Source: Clostridiales bacterium oral taxon 876 str. F0540 (GTDB lineage: Bacteria; Bacillota; Clostridia; Clostridiales; Clostridiaceae). From it: a stretch of 64,000 nucleotides of DNA. The notes beneath the pieces are model-generated. The model made no database searches. It was not told where the DNA came from and saw only the letters and a program-made list of their open reading frames with translations. Location: NCBI GenBank assembly GCA_000466585.1, contig KE993508.1, positions 399,040-463,039 on the forward strand, written 5' to 3'. Below are positions 59,741-64,000 of the stretch, piece by piece. A program made the translations under genes and the position numbers. Each line of letters begins with the position of its first letter. The first letter of the stretch is position 1.

Positions 59741-60916
59741 TTAACCATTTATGTGTATTAAAAAGAATCTTATCTTTTTATCTCCCCAGCCTAAATCCCA
59801 AGGTACATGATATCTGTCAGTAGTATGAGAATTAACAAGAGGATAGCCTTTTGAGTCAAAACCTGTTATTACGGCAAAATGATCAATATTACCTTTTCCT
59901 TTTTCATAGGCTATTAGGTCTCCAAGTTTCAGCTTCGACACAGCCCCTCCCGGAAGGTTACTTGTAGCTTCTGTCAATTCTTTAAAGGTTCCTATTTTTA
60001 TTATGCTCCCTCTGCCGCTGGAGACCAAGTAATTTTTCAGACCGTCCGCATTAGCCCAAGCATTGCTGTGTGGCACCCAAGCTCCTGTGAGAGGCATTCC
60101 TCCGCCTTCCTTATCTCCTAAGACTTGAGAAGCGAAATTAGTGCAGTCTCCTCCAATACCGTTATAATCATTGTATTTCTTATTATACTTATAATTATTC
60201 CCGCTTCCCCAAGCGGCACCGCAGTATTTATCCGCATAGGCTACTGCATTTTCCCTGTTATAAAAAGGCTTAAAGTTAAATGAAGTTTCTACGGGCAAAT
60301 TATATTCATTATTTGTATGAAATGAAACTTCAGGATTATCAGGAATTTCTCCATCATAGGCCTGCATTGCATCTTCAAAGCAATCCGTATACCAATCGTT
60401 ATAAATCAGCCATTTATCATCCTTCTTAATTAGACTTGCAGTATGTCTTATCCCTACTCCAAAGGAGTTGATAGTATTTTTTTCATCATCACTGTAAGTG
60501 TAGTCAAACTTATAAGATTCCTCTAAAGCTGCTTTTATTACTTTTCCCTGAGGATAAACTTTTTTTATCCTAACAAAGGATTGTATATTAGTAAAGGTAA
60601 TATCTCTTTCACTTGCCCAATATGACAAGTACTTAACACGTCTGACTTCATGCTCCAATGCCCATTTACCTTGTTTGCGTGAGGTATCAAAAAGTTCCTT
60701 TAGAGGCTTGCAATCTCCTGACACTAAACATGCTGAACGAACATTATATATTCGTTCTATTTCATCCTTTATTTGACTATCAGTAAGCTTTTCATCATTT
60801 TCAAATGCATAAGCGTAATGCTTTTGTGGAAAAATATTAAGCAGCATTATAAAAACAAGCATAAAAGCTATATATATAATTTTAGTTTTTGGGGTATTCA
60901 AAAATCGCCTTTCCAA
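59741..60916 (-). CDS. Exported amidase-domain protein (Amidase_6, papain-like)
   Basis: A secreted or membrane-tethered protein of 391 residues with an N-terminal hydrophobic helix (about 13-33). Residues about 45-210 are an N-terminal helical/NTF2-like region. Residues about 215-391 are the Amidase_6 domain: FYNRENAVAYADKYCG, then GGDCTNFASQVL with the catalytic Cys, the second His in NIDHFAVITGF near 348 and HTTDRYHVPW near the end. It probably acts on cell wall or peptide bonds outside the cell. AAGGAGGTATT precedes the ATG. Follows uppP after 104 bases with no terminator between, so read-through is possible. Confidence 0.85.
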   Translation of the reverse strand: MERRFLNTPKTKIIYIAFMLVFIMLLNIFPQKHYAYAFENDEKLTDSQIKDEIERIYNVRSACLVSGDCKPLKELFDTSRKQGKWALEHEVRRVKYLSYWASERDITFTNIQSFVRIKKVYPQGKVIKAALEESYKFDYTYSDDEKNTINSFGVGIRHTASLIKKDDKWLIYNDWYTDCFEDAMQAYDGEIPDNPEVSFHTNNEYNLPVETSFNFKPFYNRENAVAYADKYCGAAWGSGNNYKYNKKYNDYNGIGGDCTNFASQVLGDKEGGGMPLTGAWVPHSNAWANADGLKNYLVSSGRGSIIKIGTFKELTEATSNLPGGAVSKLKLGDLIAYEKGKGNIDHFAVITGFDSKGYPLVNSHTTDRYHVPWDLGWGDKKIRFFLIHING

Positions 60917-61020
60917 CTCATAATACCTCCTTAAAAGCCATATATTAAGGTTTAACTCAGCTATTATTTAGTATGACCATAATAAGGACTTTTATTTTGG
61001 TAAATATAAGAACTTAAAAA

Positions 61021-61869
61021 CTAATGAAATATCCCTAAAAATCCTGTTATAAGAACAATTACTGCAAATATCATTCTATAATAAGCAAAGTTTTTCATAG
61101 GTTTTCTCTTTAGATAAGAAATAAAACTGTTAATTACAATTAAAGCAACCCCAAAGGAAACTATAAAGCCAACTATCAGTGAAATTAGCTCTACTCTGGA
61201 AAGTACCGCAAATCCTCCGATTTTTAATAGTTTTAAAAAGCTCATACCTACCATAACTGGGATAGCTAAAAAGAAAGAAAACTCAGCTGCCGCAACTGTA
61301 GACAATCCTGATACCCATCCTCCAATGATAGTTGAAGCTGAGCGGGACATACCAGGAATTATTGCGAGGCATTGAAACAAGCCTATTATTAACGCTTGTT
61401 TGGCAGTTACCTTAAGTTCTTTTCCGCTGATATTATTATTCCTAAATCTCTTTTCAGCATATATCATCCATATACCGCCTAAAAACAGAGTTATAGCTAC
61501 TGATACAGGAGTAAACAAATATTCATCAGCCAAATCGTTAAAAAGTACCCCTAAAATTCCTCCTGGAATGCAGGCAATAAAAATCATAAACCAAAATTTA
61601 AAGCCTGAATTTTCATACCCAACTTTTTTAGGAAAAAAATTTACAACTGTATCTTTTATCTTTCCGAAATACAATATTACAACTGCAAGTATAGCTCCCA
61701 GCTGTATGACGTATGTATACATCTCAACATAATTAGGATTAGTTCCTTTAAATCCCATTAAATTTTCAAATATAACAATATGCCCCGTTGAAGATACGGG
61801 TAAAAATTCTGTTATTCCTTCCACAATCCCTAGTATTGCAGATTTGATAACCAAAAGCATAGTTTCCAT
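61021..61869 (-). CDS. uppP: Undecaprenyl-diphosphatase UppP
   Basis: A polytopic membrane phosphatase that recycles undecaprenyl pyrophosphate for wall synthesis; it also gives bacitracin resistance. The two active-site motifs are intact: GIVEGITEFLPVSSTGH near 14-30 and PGMSRSASTIIGGWVSG near 170. About eight helices over 282 residues. GGAGGAAGTATGT precedes the ATG. A structured repeat element (61889-61975) sits directly upstream in the leader. Confidence 0.95.
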   Translation of the reverse strand: METMLLVIKSAILGIVEGITEFLPVSSTGHIVIFENLMGFKGTNPNYVEMYTYVIQLGAILAVVILYFGKIKDTVVNFFPKKVGYENSGFKFWFMIFIACIPGGILGVLFNDLADEYLFTPVSVAITLFLGGIWMIYAEKRFRNNNISGKELKVTAKQALIIGLFQCLAIIPGMSRSASTIIGGWVSGLSTVAAAEFSFFLAIPVMVGMSFLKLLKIGGFAVLSRVELISLIVGFIVSFGVALIVINSFISYLKRKPMKNFAYYRMIFAVIVLITGFLGIFH

Positions 61870-61888
61870 ACATACTTCCTCCTTTTAG

Positions 61889-61975
61889 TCGGAAACACTG
61901 AGCAATTAAAGATTACTCGCTTCCGCTCGTGATTGCTCTGTTAAAGGTCATTTAGACCTTTAAGCTCCTTTTTTA
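61889..61975 (-). repeat. Two-hairpin structured element upstream of uppP (copy 1)
   Basis: Hairpin A: TTAAAGGTC and GACCTTTAA around a loop that reads TAAAT on the minus strand (61941-61963). Hairpin B: GAGCAAT and ATTGCTC (61900-61938) around an insert containing GCGAGTAA and CGAGCGG. The architecture and loop words are shared with the element at 63887-63995, while stem sequences differ but stay paired. Confidence 0.6.
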
Positions 61976-62147
61976 CTTTTTTATTATTTCATAAGTTCCT
62001 TATATGTGGCAACAAGATTCTTGATAACTTACAAAACTGTAAGCTGTTTGAAATTATGTTTTCGTTATTGTCCTTCAATACACTTACTGAATATTTGAAA
62101 TTTATAAGTGGAACAATAAGTTAGTTAATAAAACAGGAGGCGAATTT

Positions 62148-62357
62148 ATGAATCAGGAAAATTTAGCACCAAACGAAACAATGCAAATTCATGAAATGTT
62201 GAATTTTAAAACCATATGCATGACTACCTCCAAGATGATGGAAGGTGTAGTTTTTGATCAGGAGCTTAAAGCGTTACTGGAAAAAGATGTGCAGCAATCA
62301 ATTACCTCAATAGTCGAGCTTCAGAACCTATTAAAAAAAGCTCCAAAGTTAAGATAA
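62148..62357 (+). CDS. Small spore-coat-type protein, 69 residues
   Basis: An all-helical short protein (IHEMLNFKTICMTTSKMMEG, then LKALLEKDVQQSITSI). By position and size it corresponds to the small Yra coat proteins next to adhB in B. subtilis. AGGAGG lies 7-8 bases before the ATG. It is followed after 13 bases by a CotF-like gene, so they form one operon. A spore coat role is inferred from context. Confidence 0.7.
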   Translation: MNQENLAPNETMQIHEMLNFKTICMTTSKMMEGVVFDQELKALLEKDVQQSITSIVELQNLLKKAPKLR

Positions 62358-62370
62358 GGAGGCATTTAAA

Positions 62371-62733
62371 ATGATTAACGATTATTTAGAAATAAGAAAT
62401 GCCGAGGGTATGCCTAAACTTGTTGATACAACTATAGCGACCGCTTTTTTATTAAATGCTAAAAATGGAGTGAGAAACTGTGCAATTGCATTAACAGAAG
62501 CACCAACCCCTGAAGTAAGAGCAGTTTTAACTACCCAGCTGAATCAAGCTATAGAATTGCATGAAGAACTATCTAATCTAATGATAAGAAAAGGCTGGTT
62601 TCATCCGGTCAACTTGGAAAAGCAGTTTCAAATGGATCTAGAGTCTTCAGCTACAGCCTCACAAATTGCCGGTATGGATTTATTTCCAGGCGATACAAGC
62701 AGGCTAGGAACCTTCGCAACACCATATAAATAG
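62371..62733 (+). CDS. Spore coat protein, CotF/YraF-like
   Basis: A helical protein of 120 residues of the Coat F family. Typical segments are TTIATAFLLNAKNGVRNCAIALTE, given here by position (residues 20-43), and QLNQAIELHEELSNLMIRKGW near 60-80. The tail is Tyr/Pro-ending. The length is close to B. subtilis YraF. AAGGAGG lies 8 bases before the ATG. It is followed 16 bases later by the zinc alcohol dehydrogenase gene. Expression in the mother cell is expected from the family, but I did not see a clear sigma-E or sigma-K promoter. Confidence 0.85.
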   Translation: MINDYLEIRNAEGMPKLVDTTIATAFLLNAKNGVRNCAIALTEAPTPEVRAVLTTQLNQAIELHEELSNLMIRKGWFHPVNLEKQFQMDLESSATASQIAGMDLFPGDTSRLGTFATPYK

Positions 62734-62749
62734 AAAGGAGGAATATACA

Positions 62750-63886
62750 ATGAAAGCTGTAACCTTTCAAGGCATAAAAAGAGTAGAAGTTAAAGATGTA
62801 CCCTCGCCATCAATAAAAAAAGGCGATGATATAATAGTAAAGATTACAAATACAGCAATCTGCGGCTCTGATCTTCATCTTATACACGATATGATACCAA
62901 ATCTTCATCAGGATTACATAATAGGACACGAGCCTATGGGCATAGTTGAAGAGGTTGGACCGGAGGTTACAAAACTTAAAAAGGGAGACAGAGTTATTAT
63001 CCCCTTTAATGTAAGCTGCGGAGAATGTTATTACTGCAAGCATGATCTAACCTGCATGTGCGACAACTCAAATCCCCATGGTGAAGGAGGAGGTTTCTTT
63101 GGATATTCAGAAACCTTTGGAGGATACCCCGGAGGCCAGGCTGAATATATGAGAGTGCCTTATGGTAACTTTACACCTTTTAAAATTCCTGAGAACTGCG
63201 AAATTGAAGATGAAAAACTGCTTCTGATGTCAGATGCAATGGCAACCGCCTATTGGAGTGTGGAAAATGCAGGTGTAAAAAAAGGCACTACTGTTATTAT
63301 ATTAGGCTGCGGACCGGTTGGACTGTTAGCCCAAAAGTTTGCTTGGCTGCATGGCGCAGAGAGGGTCATTGCTGTGGACTACATAGATTACCGCTTAGAA
63401 CATGCTAAGAGGTACAACAAAGTTGAAACTGTTAATTTTGAGCAGCATAAAAATACCGGAGAGTATTTAAAGGAAATTACTCACGGTGGAGCAGACATAG
63501 TTATTGACTGTGTTGGAATGGATGGAAAAATGACCCCAATGGAATTTGTAGGCTCCGGTTTAAAACTTCAAAGCGGCGCTTTAGGAGGTTTTGTTATAGC
63601 AACTCAGGCAGTAAAAAAAGGCGGGACTATACAAGTAACAGGTGTATACGGTGGCAGATACAACGCTTTTCCTTTTGGTGATATCTTTAACCGCAATGTA
63701 AATCTTAGAACAGGTCAGGCCCCAGTAATTCCTTATATGCCTATACTATATAAACTTCTTGAGGAAAGAAAGGTTGATCCAAGCGATATTATAACTCACA
63801 GGCTTTCTATTGATGATGCACCTCATGGCTATGAGGTTTTCGATACTAAGACTGAAGACTGTATAAAAGTAGTTCTTAAACCTTAA
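62750..63886 (+). CDS. adhB: Zinc-dependent alcohol dehydrogenase (AdhB-type)
   Basis: A medium-chain NAD(P)-dependent dehydrogenase, 378 residues, similar to glutathione-independent formaldehyde dehydrogenases. Catalytic zinc ligands: Cys in AICGSDLH near 38, HEPMG near 63 and the Asp region near 166. Structural zinc lobe CGECYYCKHDLTCMC near 92-106. Rossmann motif GCGPVGLLAQ near 186. AAAGGAGG lies before the ATG. It closes the coat operon; the order coat-like, CotF-like, AdhB matches the B. subtilis yra/adhB cluster and the length equals that of AdhB. Confidence 0.88.
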   Translation: MKAVTFQGIKRVEVKDVPSPSIKKGDDIIVKITNTAICGSDLHLIHDMIPNLHQDYIIGHEPMGIVEEVGPEVTKLKKGDRVIIPFNVSCGECYYCKHDLTCMCDNSNPHGEGGGFFGYSETFGGYPGGQAEYMRVPYGNFTPFKIPENCEIEDEKLLLMSDAMATAYWSVENAGVKKGTTVIILGCGPVGLLAQKFAWLHGAERVIAVDYIDYRLEHAKRYNKVETVNFEQHKNTGEYLKEITHGGADIVIDCVGMDGKMTPMEFVGSGLKLQSGALGGFVIATQAVKKGGTIQVTGVYGGRYNAFPFGDIFNRNVNLRTGQAPVIPYMPILYKLLEERKVDPSDIITHRLSIDDAPHGYEVFDTKTEDCIKVVLKP

Positions 63887-63995
63887 GGAGGTAAAAGTCC
63901 TAAATGGACTTTTACGGGCAGACTAGCGAGTAAGAACGAGCGAGTTCAGACTGCCCCGTGGACGAAGTAAAAGTCCTAAATGGACTTTTACGAGT
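63887..63995 (+). repeat. Three-hairpin structured element after adhB (copy 2)
   Basis: Hairpin A occurs twice identically: GTAAAAGTCC and GGACTTTTAC with loop TAAAT at 63891-63915 and 63967-63991. Between them hairpin B has GGGCAG and CTGCCC (63916-63956) around an insert with GCGAGT repeated (63926 and 63940) and CGAGCGAG. It shares the word GCGAGTAA and the loop TAAAT with the element upstream of uppP. It may continue past the window end. Confidence 0.62.
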
Positions 63996-64000
63996 AATTT

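Noticed and set aside
62041..62147. Sigma-K or sigma-E promoter for the coat operon
   Set aside because: No CATA-N3-TA type -10 with a proper -35 is visible in the gap.

Overview
This is a low-GC, AT-rich Firmicute chromosome segment, most likely Clostridium sensu stricto. The signs are a clostridial AdhE under Rex-type operators, spore coat genes, AGGAGG-type ribosome binding sites throughout, cobalamin salvage genes, sortase-type LPKTG surface proteins and class II fructose-bisphosphate aldolase. I saw no tRNA, rRNA, CRISPR array, prophage or intact insertion sequence. Most of the window reads as ordinary chromosome made of short operons, nearly all closed by clear hairpin terminators.

Layout. 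1-1500: the 5' part of adhE (minus strand) and a promoter bracketed by Rex-like operators. 1500-3070: a lone hypothetical and two paralogous small proteins of unknown function. 3130-19080: a 16 kb minus-strand block of huge secreted proteins (a double-headed nucleotidase with a sortase signal, an Ig-domain surface protein, and a 2250-residue protein carrying three nucleotidase heads), interrupted by a zinc-ribbon protein and a DbpA-type RNA helicase. 19370-29380: topB, plsY, a DMT exporter, a histidine phosphatase, a double-kinase hybrid sensor, an MBL hydrolase and a glyoxalase-fold protein. 29430-38450: two giant subtilases in tandem, one of them sortase-anchored. 38690-47500: nfo, a dicarboxylate/amino acid symporter, cvfB, two arginase paralogues with small unknown genes between them, a rubredoxin-like membrane fusion, a TetR regulator and a DUF2156 protein. 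47550-50280: a cobalamin lower-ligand salvage operon (cobC, cobS, cblT, cblS). 51320-53220: fba, a DUF6241 membrane protein, and a selenoprotein glutaredoxin with an in-frame TGA. 53410-59280: a hypothetical under a LexA-type operator, a chemoreceptor, a RibD/RibBA-like pair and a tocopherol-cyclase-family protein. 59740-63890: an exported amidase, uppP and a sporulation-type cluster (two coat-like proteins plus a zinc alcohol dehydrogenase, as in the B. subtilis yra/adhB cluster).

How the genes work together. The secreted nucleotidases, Ig-domain protein and subtilases look like an extracellular programme for degrading nucleotides and protein. Two of these enzymes share the same C-terminal module before the LPKTG signal. 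The arginases, amino acid symporter and proteases fit amino-acid catabolism. The CobC/CobS/CblT/CblS set would take up alpha-ribazole, phosphorylate it and attach it to the corrin ring.

The most notable points are these. (1) A glutaredoxin/zinc-ribbon gene is interrupted at its first active-site Cys codon by TGA, with a bacterial SECIS-like hairpin just downstream; it is a likely selenoprotein that ordinary gene callers would truncate. (2) In the ribD/ribBA pair, the deaminase domain has lost its zinc ligands and the DHBP synthase domain has lost its acidic loop and catalytic His, while the reductase and GTP cyclohydrolase II domains look intact; this suggests a repurposed pterin/flavin-precursor pathway. 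(3) Two similarly built multi-hairpin repeat elements lie in opposite orientation around the coat/adhB cluster. (4) Several operators sit precisely inside promoter spacers (LexA-type, TetR-type, and an unidentified palindrome).
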